64,000 nt of DNA, from assembly GCA_025174535.1 (NCBI GenBank), contig JALBUN010000045.1, forward strand, positions 682,001-746,000. Direction: 5' to 3'. This DNA is from Cantharellus purpuraceus (taxonomy: Eukaryota; Basidiomycota; Agaricomycetes; Cantharellales; Hydnaceae). A model generated the notes under the pieces. That model was not told where the DNA came from. It made no database searches and saw only the letters and a program-made list of their open reading frames with translations. The first letter of the stretch is position 1, and every line of letters begins with the position of its first letter. The position numbers were made by a program, and so were the translations under genes. Below are positions 24,515-36,867 of the stretch, in pieces.

Positions 24515-25588
24515 ACAGTAAGAGCATCTTAATGACATGAAATTATTTTGACTTCATTTCTGCTCATATTAGCACCCCCGATCGGTATAATGTGTGTATG
24601 CAATGTTCAAACGTTCACGTCCAGGATTTGCCAGAGTTTTAGAATGAGCACAGAACTCATCAGACCCGTTACGGCCGGCAGATTAATGAGCGGGATCGAT
24701 AACTGGAACTCATTTCTATCAATTATCTCGGTAATGCGATGGTTAGTGAAGAAGCATCAACTTATAATATCAAGCTCAATGGGAGATGTATACCAGGATA
24801 CGAAATAATAGTCGCTTCACGAATGACCGGATTGAAGCTGACAGAAAGACCCGGTTTCGAGACTCGGAATCGACAAGCTAGCTTCATATTCGCCGTAAGA
24901 CCTTTCTCGTCGTCTTTCCCTTGCAGGGGGTTTCTGTAGGATCTTCGGCGTGTAACGACCATCACGGCAATGTCAGTTTGATCAAATCTTCCTGTCTCAA
25001 CTTGAGAGACTGAGCTGATTTCTAGTCTTGTCGAGCTCAATGGGAGATGCATACCAATATATTGAAGTAAGGCTGGTTTTATGATGCCGGAATTGAAGCT
25101 GATGTATGCGCACTCGGAGTAGACAAGCGAGTTTCATATCCGCTGCATAACCTCTCCCGTCTTTCCCAGTCTCGTTCAATGTCAACGACCACGGCGACGT
25201 CCATTTGATCTAGCTTTAATTCGCATGCTCTCAAGGACTGAGTTGATGCACAGTAGTATGGATTTGATATAGTGGAAAATTGCAGTGAACAATGTATCAG
25301 AGTTTCGCTGTGGCATACAGTATAGTGGTAATTGGGAGTAGTACGACAGTTGAGCACTGCCAGCGATAGCAATCTTTTCCTCAACCGAGGCGTGCATTCA
25401 TTGTGCACCACAAACATACTTATCTACTATGATAGCATTCAGATCTCAATAGTGGAGCACCTAAACAAATCAGTGGCACTCTGGTTCTTGATGATGTCAC
25501 ACGTCGGAGTTCAAATTCAGTCCAGATGGCACTTTCTTCATGAGCACATTTCCAAAGATCGATTCACAATTGGTCGTACAAGCTGAAA
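24515..25588. other. Intergenic region with degenerate tandem repeat
   Basis: No gene supported. It holds a two-unit diverged repeat (about 24769-25250), described separately. Confidence 0.5.
24769..25250. repeat. Diverged two-copy tandem repeat, period about 261 bp
   Basis: AGCTCAATGGGAGATG starts at 24773 and again at 25034. The two units also share CCGGA(A)TTGAAGCTGA, GACAAGC-AG-TTCATAT-CGC, CGTCTTTCCC and a CGACCA-CACGGC block in the same order with many substitutions and indels. The unit is non-coding on both strands. Confidence 0.7.
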
Positions 25589-28500
25589 ATGGCTGGGGAA
25601 CCTTCTAAAGTACTCTCCACACTCATCTCTGCTGCAGCTGTTCTTTCCGGATCAGAACACAAGACACAATCTCCAGATCTAGTCACGGTGCTAAAGTCCC
25701 GCCTGGTGCACGCTCGTGAAATACTGCAGACAGATAAACATGACAATGTCTCGGGAAGTAGCTTGCATGTCATCCAATACATCACTGCGAAGGAGTCGCT
25801 TCATTTGCTTGAAAGGATGCAGAGTCTATTCGATCCTGATGATGGCCTGCCGTCTGGCTCTGGCTCAGGATCCTCGCCTCCGCTCCTCGGCACCCGCGAC
25901 CTCTCCTATGTCCGCACATTATTATCTGTCATCTTTAAATGGGGCGTGACACCGTTAATGGCGGAACTTGAGCTTAATCTCCCATGTCGCCAGGTTCACG
26001 GGTCGCTCATATCTGGCGAACCGCGTATCATAGACCTGACAGAGAGGCCAATTGACTTTGAGGAACTGCCTGTAATGACTTTGCGTTTATTAGGAATGTT
26101 GTTTGGGCCAACAAAGGTCCATCAGACGTGGATTACGACTTCGATTCTCAATCAACATGCTGTGGATTTGCTGACCCCCTGTCTTGTCGTCGGATGGGCC
26201 CCCAGTTCAGTCTCTGGAATATCAACGTCTTTATCACGTCATTCAAAGGATGTGAAGTCTTTGGCCATTCGTTTCTTAAATGTGTATGTGCTTTTTAGTT
26301 CGTTATCTTGTACCCAAACTAACAGCATGTGCCAGGTTACGCACCCATGAGTCCATCACTGCTCTGGGAATGATTCTATCTTCGTCATCCATCAGCGTCA
26401 TCTTGCGCAGTTTTCCTCACGTTTCCCGAGCTTGTAGGTATCTGCTAAGCAAGCAGCTCAATCGTCCAGACGGCGTACGAGGACTATGCACCGCTATGTT
26501 TGGGGATGAGGAGGAAGGCGACGTGGCTCCTCTCGATAAGTTAGAGCACGCCTCCAAGGTACTTGGAACTGTACCTGCATCCACCGATGCACAGGCACGT
26601 GTCTATCAGATTATTCACGAATTCCCTCGCTGAAGTGCCGAGCGTAGGAGTATTACCAGTCCATGATACCCCGCGTCCTCACAATCCTCCTTCCGTTGTC
26701 TCTTTCTCAGCAACAAAGTCCACAAAGCCATAAAAGAGCGGCAGCATTCACTCTTTCCCGCATGCTTTCAGCGTCTTCTCAGCATCGCGCACTTACATCT
26801 GGAATTCTACTTCCTCTCCTCCATCACCCTTTTATACTCCCAACTACTGTAAAAAAATCTGGGCCGACTGTGTCTCCCAGCCAGTCCACGAGCCAGTCCA
26901 CATTACATTTGACGCCCTTGGAAGCCTTACAAACTATACAGACATTCATGCTTCATGCAGACCCTTCTCCTGCAGAACTATCCACACTGCTTACACCGAT
27001 TGTACCAGAGCTATACACTTTAGCCTCACTCTGCCGATCAAGTAAGACTGCTGATCCAAATGTCCGCGAGTCTCTCAATGCCCTTCTGAGCACATGGGGT
27101 AGGATTGTGAGTTCTTCTGATGCTATTGACGGTCTTTGGAGTATCATCACTGGCTCTGGCGGCTACTGGGAACTGGGATTAGATGGGTTTATACGATCGA
27201 GCAGGTATGTGCGCCTTTTCAGCTATTTGATGACTATTTCATTATTAAGTTGTCAAAGACCAACACCGCCACCCTCGATATCTCTGCTTGCTGCGGCTGA
27301 CATTGAGGCGACCTCCCATGACGAGGTTGATATCAATGCTAACCCTTTCAATCTCCGGCCGGACCCTTCAGAATTTGTATCCTTTGTGAAACAATTGGAC
27401 AGGAAGGACGTTTCTCCGGAGATATTTACGAGACTTTTGAATGACTATCGAGAATTGAATGATGGCGAAGACCAACCAATCCGGTCCGTGATTTCCTCTC
27501 TTGTCAATGTCTCAGCAATATCTTGACAAGTATGACGATAGGACATTGTTGTACCTGCAGCTCATTCTTCAGATGCAGTCCCAGCTGTCGACAACCGTCC
27601 TGTCGAAACCGGAACACGTGTTGTCGTTTATTAATCACGCACTTGGCTCTGCGCCGTCTTTGGTCGACCATGCTACGGTCAAGCCCGCGTTCAAAAAAGG
27701 ACTCGGGCTGAAGGATTTACGCATTGTGGAAGAGAGAGTTCCTGAGGCCAACGATAGCGATGATGAAGAGGGGGACGAAAGAGCTGACGAAGCAGGAGGG
27801 GGAAAGGATGAGATCTTTGTGACGGCAATCACGCTTTTACTCTCGGTCTTGGAAGGTAATGTTTCCCAAAGATCGGCTGTCAATACGCCTCATCACGATT
27901 GCTGACTCAATCAATAGCCAACCCGGATCTCTCGCCGCACAATGCACTGCATTTAGGTAACATCTTCACATCTCTCGCGCATCTCACTTCGCATGCTTCT
28001 ACGACGATACGTCAGCTCGCGCGAGAAGCGCGTCTCGTGCTAATGAGTCGGATGGCGTCGACGTCTGCTGCCGCTGCATCCGCATCGCGGTCCACGACAA
28101 CGACCGAGACCGAGTCGCCACACGCAACGTATCAAAAAGCGCTGAAACTCCTCCAGGATCCCATCATCCCCATCCGCGCGCACGGCTTGCAGCTCCTGCG
28201 CGAGCTCGTTGCTCGTCGATCTCGGTCTGTGGCCCCACAACCTGAGGGCACCCCTCCACTGGGCCAGACACGACGTCCAGCGGGTACGCATGGCTCGGAG
28301 CGGCTCGACGCTGCTCTCATGCCGGGCATTCTATCCATATTCCTGCAATCGATCCAGGACGATGAGTCGTATATATTTCTCAATGCAGTGCAAGGCCTGG
28401 CGGCTATGGTGGACGGCTATGGAAAGGAGGTGTTACGGGGCATTGTTGAGGTATATCTGAGTGGTACGGGGGTCGGAGGCTCAGGAGTGGCTGGTAGTAG

Positions 28501-29322
28501 TGGTGGGACGGCAATGACGAAACAGGAATTAGATGCACGGATCAGGGTCGGTGAGGCCTTGAATGTCGTTGTGAAGCGATGCGGCGAAGCGCTAGGGTTA
28601 TATGGCATGTGTTCACCTGCATTGTTCTCGCTTTATGTCATGATGCTGATTATTATTCTACACTATTTTCAGTGGATATATTGGTCCCTCCCCTTTTAAC
28701 CATTCTCCGGTCTTCGTACTTACCCACAACACTCAGAACATCGGCGCTTTCGATTCTCGCACAATGCGTAGCAACTAACGCGTTAGCTCTCAACCCATAC
28801 ACACCGAGGTTGGCATATTCTTGCGTCGAGCTAATCCAACTCGAAAGCGTCGCCGTTAAACATGCGCCCGCCAAGACCAAGTATAATAACGACGAGTCCT
28901 CTTGTACAACGAAACAAGATAATGATGACAAAACAGACGAAGACCACACAGATGGCCCAAAGCGGCCTGCGCGAGCCCCAGACCTCATGGATTCGAATCC
29001 TACGACGAAAAATACGAAAGCGGCACCTTTGCGTCGGACAGCGCTGCATTTTCTCTCACAGCTTGTGCGCACGCACATCGCAAGTCTATATGACGCGCGA
29101 GCAACACCTGTGGTCATTCCAAGTGTCACACTGAACGTCGGCGGGTCTTGGATGACAGGCACGGAAATGCGCGAAGAGGTAATTCCTGCGGCGTTGCTTA
29201 GACGCGCGGGAGTTGTGTTGGGGTATGTGGCTGCTACAGATGAGGATGGCGTGGCAAGAGTGATGGCGAGGGAGGCGTCGGAGTTGGTGGAGCAGTACAA
29301 GGAAGCTTCTCTAGGCTTCTAA
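25589..29322 (+). CDS. RNA polymerase II assembly factor Rtp1 / TANGO6-like HEAT-repeat protein
   Basis: ATG at 25589 (MAGEPSKVLSTLISAAAVLS). About seven exons give roughly 1,100 residues. The C-terminal half carries the RTP1_C1-like segment (YQKALKLLQDPIIPIRAHG...GYGKEVLRGIVEVY, about 28130-28455) and the RTP1_C2-like segment (VDILVPPLLTILRSSYLPTT, about 28673-28860), in the family order. Two introns have GC donors (26595 and 28605), each restoring a conserved frame. Near 27487-27530 a frame change is best explained by a very short intron of about 43 bp. An acidic insert lies near 27750 and a Lys/Asp/Thr-rich loop near 28870-28980. Family knowledge: cytosolic factor for nuclear import of assembled Pol II. 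TAA at 29320-29322. Confidence 0.85.
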
Positions 29323-30117
29323 GTAATCTATCACTACATCTATGAAATAATGCTCTAACAATGAATGACGTGTAAGTTGATGTAAATGATGCGGTTCCCA
29401 CAAATCGGAAAACGTGGATTTTGTGGATATGGGGACAGGACGGAGGATAACACGTCTGGCATGGTGCTGGCCTTTTCTCCACTGGGTAAAGCAGAGGTCA
29501 TGAGAAAGACGACGGGAACCGAGGGAGAATAGTGCTGGCGCAGCGAGTCCGTGGAGTTTCAGTGAGAAACACAACGGGTGTTTTGAGGGATCATCTACTA
29601 CCTCTTTTAATTTTTAGTGAGGATACGAGGGGTTGGGACAAAGTGTCGAACGAGATTGATGCAGGATCACACAGAAACACCTTTATCGCCGCCATGCTCC
29701 TAATCGTGCTCATCACAACTTGAGACGCGTCAGCGACAAAAGAGTCCTGCTTGAATGCTGTAGCATCAGCAGCTAGCAGGCGCTTGTTATATCACTGTAT
29801 ATGGTCGATGCCACTCAATCAGACGCGCACACCTTGACAAATGTATTACTTCAACGAAGTGCGGCTCACATGTTTCCTCTTATTACCCTGTATACAACTA
29901 TCTCATTTTTTTTGGCCAAGTCGCAGCTTTTGCTTCGGGAAACAATATTGCTCTTTCCCGGCTCACCCCCGCCAGTCTAGCGACAAAACGATTTAAAACC
30001 TGATAAATATACAAAGACATGCCTAAAGAAGCAGAGCAAAGCAACTGATCAAACGAAGCAGGGAACCAGAACAAACCATGGATCGTGTGGGGCTTCGCTA
30101 TCGCACAGCGCCAGCAT
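29323..30117. other. Intergenic region between convergent genes
   Basis: This is the 3' flank of Rtp1 and of the WD40 gene. No further gene is seen. Confidence 0.4.
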
Positions 30118-31637
30118 CTACGTTCCATTGTTGCTTTCCTTTAATGTCTCCCCAATTAGAGGAGGGGTTGACTGTGCCTCCCATATGCGTACAGTGTAGT
30201 CATCAGAACAAGACGCGAATATGCGTGGATCTCGAGGATTCCACGCAACGGAATTGACACAACCTGAACCATGTCCGTCGAGGACTTGGGGTTTACCTGT
30301 ATCTCGATGCCACACATAAACCTTGCCATCTGATGAAGGGGCGACGGAAAAAGTGAGTAATAGTGAGACTAAAGCAGTCAGCACTCACTTTCGCTCCCGC
30401 TAACAACAAAATGCTCATCCACGCCGCCGAAACAACTCCGAATGATGTTCTTGCTCTGCCGCTGTCCTGTGAATCTACGTGCTAACCGACTCGTGTCCAA
30501 ATCCCAAGTTGCACTTCCTGAAAAGGCATCAAGCTAAGCGATGCTCTCCTGGCACCGAGATAAAAATTAACTCACACCTGGTTCTTGGCTCACCATAGCA
30601 TACCGCGAATCACGTGAGATCTTCACACTGGTCACCTCACCGAAGCCTTCTAGTGCAATCGAGCTGAACATAAAACCGATTAGAAGCAGAAGAAACATCA
30701 TCAAAGATACTCACGCTTGCAAACACTTCTCCGCCCAACTCCAGACCGTGATACGCTTCTCGAATTTGTCGGCTATGGGGACTGGGCTGGATACTTGAAG
30801 CACCATACTGCTGTCAATAGTTTGTTGGTTTTCATCAAGTGACACCGCGATGGGAGTACGAGATGTTCCTACGGCGACAAGCCGGGACCCATCCGGGGCA
30901 ATAGATGCATCAATTATCCGGATTGGAATATTGTCCCAACCATCGCGCAGTTTTTCTTGGTGGTTCTAAATACGATAGTCAGAACATTGTCCTGACGTAA
31001 AAAGACATGAGATGCCTCACCCAGAAGATGAGCCGGGAATCCATGCCCGCGGAAATAAAGCCAGACCCGTCTGGAAGCCATTCTATTGCAGTCACAATGT
31101 CCGTATGCGCTTCCAAACTGTCAACACAAACGCCGGTCTAAAGTTGTTAGGTTAGCAAATGAAGTCTCCAAGAAAGCCCCGTGACTACCTTCGTCTTCCA
31201 CACCTTGATGATTCGATCCGCAAAAGTGAGGAGAGTCTCATCATCCGGCGACCATGCAACACCATTAACAGGGTTCTGGTGATTCCTCAGCACCTGCTCC
31301 GGTACATACCCCCGCCCTGTCGAACAAGTATCTGGCTTGCAAAAAATCCGCGGTCAAAAACAACTTGAACTCTACATGAGTGTCTACCCACCCCAATACG
31401 CCGGATTATTGTCGTCTGATCCGACGATGCTGTGGCAAGATAACAGCCGTTGTGGCTCCACTGGAGATCCCACACCTCATTCTTGTGTTCTGAAAGAATT
31501 AGCGTAGTCAACTCTAGGAACGACTCCCGCCCACATGAGTAATTTATGTATTACGAGAACAGCACCGATGTTTTGTGATACTCACAAGAGCGCTCGCATG
31601 CCTGCTCCAGAACATATAAACGCTGTAAGGTGGCTTC
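30118..31637 (-). CDS. WDR26/GID7-like WD40 protein, 5' part unresolved (possible pseudogene)
   Basis: On the minus strand about seven exons encode WD40 blades resembling WDR26/Gid7: SEHKNEVWDLQWSHNGCYLA, VLRNHQNPVNGVAWSPDD, VDSLEAHTDIVTAIEWLPDG, RFTGQRQSKNIIRSCFGG, KVYVWHRDTGKPQVLDGHG and SVAWNPRDPRIFASCSDDY, ending NNGT-TAG at 30118-30120. Family knowledge: Gid7/WDR26 is a subunit of the GID/CTLH E3 ubiquitin ligase and carries LisH-CTLH domains before the WD40 propeller. Upstream, VLEQACERSCEYHKTSV resembles the family's linker between CTLH and WD40. It is followed in the same frame by TAA (complement of 31551-31553) and then by linker-like YINYSCGRESFLELTTLIL. No intron I could draw removes the stop while keeping frame. 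A clear LisH/CTLH region is not found up to 31934. WD40 frames downstream are intact. Confidence 0.65.
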
Positions 31638-32602
31638 TGACCTGGACGCAAACTCGACAACATCCTTTTCATAAGTTGTATGCACTTACTGAGTGCTCGG
31701 TTTACTCTGGGACTCTGCAACGGTAAGTGAAATACTTGCTTGCACAGCTTTCTCAGGCATGGTAGAGGAGTAGGATATGGGGGATGTGTTTCGAATGATA
31801 AATGGCACTGGTCAAACGCCCAAGCATCGTGCTCTGATTCATCGCCCCCTTCAGAAGCTCCCATGCAACATGTAGCCTTTAGCGCTAGGTGCGTCTGGCA
31901 TCGAGGTCGAGTGTGGAATAGAACACTGTACACATAGAGTAGTGTTCCACCTTCACTTCTCCCCCTAGGAGTTAATGTAGAAGTGGTGTTGAAAATACAG
32001 AAAACCCAGAGAAATATGTTGTTGGTGACATGTTGACAAACAGTGCAAGTGCGAATCCTTTACAATGCTGAGGACGTCTCTGCTCGTCATGCAATTCTCG
32101 TTTTTAACTGCACAGAGAATCGAGGTTTCCGAAAGGCACGACAGTTTGGAGCTCTGAGCACTAGAAGCCTTGAGCTCGCTCGCTGAAGCATGTGATAGTT
32201 CTGATACGGGGGGGGTATTTGCCGAAAGATATCTACGGTAAGAAGGCTTTGTAAGGTCCCTGGACCAAAGAGAAATATGCAAGCAAAGGGCAGCTAGTGC
32301 CATGATAGCTCCGGCGCTCAGTGGGTGAACAAGCAGACATCCAAAGCATCACACCCATCATCTGTTTACAAGCTGTAGAACATCCTTGAAGAACATGCAC
32401 GAACGTAAAGCAAGAAGGTAACAGACCAACATTGGTAATTGAATGTCTGCAGTAAATGTGATGATGGCCCAGGGTTGTGGGCTATTGTGGATTCAATGCG
32501 CGTTGGACGTCACGCTTGGCGTCGACCGAACCCATTTTCTTTGCTTCTCTTTACGTTGGCCTGGTACTGGTAATAGGAAATAATGGGCGAGTTCCCTAAG
32601 CT
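31638..32602. other. Region between the GID7-like gene and VAC14
   Basis: It may contain the missing 5' exons or remnants of the GID7-like gene: reverse ORFs at 31544-31933 and 31965-32303, neither recognisable. The VAC14 promoter lies at the right end. Confidence 0.35.
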
Positions 32603-35600
32603 ATGGTTGCCATCGTGTACTGTTCACTAACAGACAAAATCGTCGTTCGCTCAGATCCCGCGCTCGTGCGCGTCTTGACAGACAAGTTATATGAGAAACG
32701 CAAGGCTACCGCCCTCGAACTCGAAAAGTGAGCCTCGGCAACGGCAACCTTTGAGCGTCATTTATGTTGACGCCTCTATGCACAGGCTGGTCCGAGAATG
32801 CCACCAGAACGGGGACGCGGGACGAATAAACCAAATTATTGAGCAGCTCATTGACCTCTTTGTCCCCACCTCAAATGCGTTGCATGTTCGTAATGGCGGT
32901 CTTATCGGACTGGCGGCCACGGCCATTGCTCTTGGTGTTGAAATCGCTCCGTACATGCCCAAATTCATGGATCCACTTCTGGTCTGTTTTTCAGATATGG
33001 AGAACCGTGTTCGATATTTTGCATGCGAGAGCATGTACAACATTGCAAAGGTTTCTAAAGGGGAGATTCTCATATATTTCAACCCTATATTTGATGCTCT
33101 GAGTAAGGTGAGCCATTGGCATTTTACAGTAGCCACGACCATACTGAACGACTTGAAGCTTGTTGCGGATGCAGAACTCTCCGTGAAGAATGGGGCAGAA
33201 CTGGTTAGTACCAGGATCTCGTCACCTTAGCCGTCTCACTCACGACGCTTCTAGCTGGATCGTCTTCTCAGAGACATTGTGTCGGAATCAGCGTCGGTCT
33301 ACGTACCACACTATCCGGAGACTGTTGAAGCTCGGCTACGTACAGAAGAAGCTTACAATTTAGGCGTTCTTGTTGAGCCGTCAAGGAACCCAAAATCAGA
33401 TGACTCTGCACCTAGTTCCAACTTGTCTAAGAAAGCATTCTCTCTGGCGCACTTTATTCCACTGCTTTCCGACCGCATGTATGCCGTCAGTCCATTCACA
33501 CGCAGCTGGCTTGTTGGTTGGATCACAGTTCTCGATTCCGTGCCGGACCTCGAACTAGTCACGCTTTTGCCTGAACTATTAGACAGCCTCTTGTGAGTAT
33601 ACCGCGACCTGCTCTGGTGCGAAAATTGAACCACACATTAGGAGGTACCTTTCCGACCCCACTCAAGATGTCAAAGTTGCTACCGAGAACTTACTAGCTG
33701 ACTTTCTACGAGAAGTACGCGAAGTGACTCTACTTCAGAAACGGCACGAGGCACAAGCGAAAGCGCGGAGGGAAGCTGAGTTGGAAGAGGAGGCACGGAG
33801 AGCGGAGAGCGAGCGGGAGAAGTTGCCAGATATCACGATGGTGCATCCGGAACGAGCAATGTTTGTTCCTGAGAATGGGATGGAGGATGGCAGAGAAAAG
33901 GAATCGACTGGAAATGAACAGGAAGTGGATCATAGAGATACGGGAGGTGAGTGCTTATCTTTCTCTCGCTCTCTGTCATGGTTTTATTATAAGGCTCAGA
34001 GAGATATTGACAATTTATAATCGACCAGCGTATGTACCCGGTCAAGGAGTCCATATCGATCATCCCGCAATCGTTGAAACCCTCATCTCTCAACTTGATT
34101 CCCAACGTGAGAGATGTAGCACCCCAATATCCCCATCAAAACTAACGTCTCATGTGCAGACGACGAAATTCAGCGTTCAACTGCTCTACGATGGATTGCT
34201 GAGTTTCTTGACTTTGCTCAAGAAACAATGGTTCCATTCACCCCACGCCTCATACCCGCTATCCTGCCCAACCTCGCTCACCATGTTGAACCTATACGAA
34301 ATGCTGCCATTCGCACCGATCAGCTTTTGTTCAATGCCATACAAAGTCAGCCATCTCCGCCAGAGAATTCTACACCAACCAACGTGTCGGCGTTACATAC
34401 GTCTGCACCACGAACACAACCGTCTTCGCCTCCACCTGCACCACTTGCTTCGCAAACGTCATCCCGGTCATCAACCCGAGATCGTGAAGCTAGCGGGGAT
34501 GCATTAACAGAGCCTTCATTAGCACTCCCCTCTGTACCTCCAGAGAAACTACCGATACCCAGTTCCATACCAGTCCGCCATCGTGCTGCAACGGTCTCTG
34601 ACCCACACAATGGATCAGGTGTTCCAGCTCCCGGCACGTTGAGCGCTGTCGTCATCCCTGAGACGAGCAGCCCACTTCCCAGTCGCCCACAATCTCCAAG
34701 CATTAGCATGCATTCACCAGTTTTGGCTGCCGTGAAGGCGGCCTCGCCGGTACCATCAGCGCTTCCGGATGAAGCAGATCTCATCGACTATCAGGCCACG
34801 GTCAATGTACTAACAATACAGTTCTTGAGCGAGCATGAGCAGACTAGAGTTGCCGCGTTGAAGTGGCTCATCATGTTGCATCAAAAAGCGCCGAAGAAGG
34901 TGAATGAGTAGGGGAGTGCAATTTGATTGCGGGCACTCATTGAGACCCACAGATTCTGGCAATGGATGATGGCACATTCCCAGCCCTCCTAAAGACATTG
35001 TCAGACTCATCGGAAGAGGTGAGCTCTTGTGAATATGTCCAGTTATTAGCGTCTGGTGTCTTAATGATGATCCTAGGTTATCAAACATGATCTTCGACTT
35101 CTAGCTCAGATCTCTTCACGCTCGGAAGAAGGTTATTTCAAGATCTTCATGGTCAACCTCCTAGAGTTGTTTAGTACCGACCGACGCTTGTTGGAATTGC
35201 GAGGGAGTCTCATCATCTGCCAACTTTGCATGAGCCTTAACACAGAACGCATATATCGGACATTTGCTGAGATATTGGAGAAGGAAGAGGTCAATTGCTT
35301 GTTTTCGTCACGTGTTAAATTGCTGAACATGAAACAGGATCTAGAGTTTGCCAGTGTGATTGTACAGAAGCTAAACATCATCTTAATAACATCGCCTGAA
35401 CTTTCGGACTTCCGAAAGAGGCTAAAGAGTCTAGAAACGCGGGTATGTGCCCTCTTCGACTTTATGTATCTGTCTAACCCCCTGCTCCCCTTCAGCAAGA
35501 TGGGCAGGCACTGTTCACAACCCTCTATCGTTCCTGGTGCCACAATCCCGTGGCTGTCTTCTCATTATGTCTTCTTGCTCAGGCGTATGAACATGCCTCC

Positions 35601-36476
35601 AATCTGTTGCATATATTGTAAGAGCTCTGCCACTCTCCTAAACCTGCTTCTGAATAAGGGTGTAATATATAGTGCTGATCTCGAAATCACCGTGTCATTA
35701 TTAGTTCAGATAGACAAGCTAGTACAACTCATCGAGTCACCTGTGTTCACGTGTAAGCATATCGATTATGTCGAACCCGGAAATGATGCTCAGGGCTTTT
35801 CGCAGATCTTCGACTCCAATTACTTGAGCCGGAAAAGTATCCGTACTTGTTCAAGTGCCTTTACGGCCTGCTCATGCTCTTGCCGCAGAGCAGCGCCTTC
35901 GTCTCATTACGAAATCGGTTGAACGCTGTCAGCTCGATGGGCTTCCTGCATATCACACCCCGGGCGTTAGTCGCGAACTGCATTCACTTCTTGAACACTA
36001 GTTGACATTTGTCTCCCAGGGGCGTTTCAACCATTGCGACACGATCCAAGCTCGCTCGCGAGGACATCAAATGGCAAGAACTCCTATCACATTTCCGAAC
36101 CGTACAAATGCGACATGAGAAGGCCCGTCGGCAGACGTTTGGGGGAGATGGTCCATCTGGTTTTACGGTTGACAATCGGTCGTCACTCAATGCTAGCGGG
36201 GGTGGTTCGAGCCTTGCGCCGGGGCCGGGGCGTCCTGCTATCCGACGGAAAGTGAGCGAGGGACAAGCTGCCCCGCTACCATCGCGTCCACCAGCGCTGT
36301 CACCCTTGAATCCCAAAGCGAGGCCAGGCTCTGCGTCGTCACAAACACAAATGCAAACGTCGCCGAATGGTATGCTGTTGCCAGGCGTAGCAGGGCCTTC
36401 TCAAAGTATGGGACGCATGAGCCCGACGTTAGCGAAGAAGGGACGAGCTTTCAACCAGAGTCGGACCACTAAGTAA
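32603..36476 (+). CDS. VAC14: VAC14, scaffold of the PI(3)P 5-kinase (Fab1) complex
   Basis: The first ATG in frame is 32603. The conserved start [20 protein letters not shown] follows, then [10 protein letters not shown] and [34 protein letters not shown] and [20 protein letters not shown] are hallmark Vac14 HEAT repeats. The C-terminal Vac14 domain gives [71 protein letters not shown] and a segment beginning [19 protein letters not shown]. About ten introns are needed. A Ser/Pro/Thr-rich insert of roughly 140 residues (about 34340-34750) splits the HEAT array. The C-terminal 150 residues ([18 protein letters not shown]...) are basic and disordered. Family knowledge: it nucleates Fab1-Fig4 on the vacuole membrane to control PI(3,5)P2. 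The exact start is uncertain because an alternative first exon could begin at 32583. Confidence 0.9.
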
Positions 36477-36867
36477 TGATTTTTATTTACGTTGACTTTG
36501 GAAGCTACTGTGTCTCTCGCTTCTGCGGTGTACTTTCGATTCGATTTATATCCTATCCAGGCTGTAGCGTATACGTTTCATGCATAATGTCAGACACTAT
36601 TCATATATGAGGGCTGAACGGAGCACAGCTACACGTTGGACAAAATAAAATCATGAGGATATCAAATGACATTGGTTTCCATGAATTCTAACATGACGTC
36701 CTGCAATGGTAGAGTTGAGAGACCTTTAGCCACATGGTAGATATGCTTGGGATCATACGTACCAGGTGACCAAAGGACTGCTCAATCATCTCCGTGGGCA
36801 GATGCGCAGATGCATAGGCCACACAGCTAGTCCATTTCTAGATGCCTGTCGTTATGTCCGCGATAGT
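36477..36867. other. Short convergent intergenic region
   Basis: 3' ends of VAC14 (+) and phosphatase 1 (-). Nothing else seen. Confidence 0.4.

Noticed and set aside
29720..30110. Possible extra exon downstream of the WD40 gene (reverse ORF 29898-30128)
   Set aside because: It lies after the WD40 stop in another frame, and the WD40 protein ends naturally.
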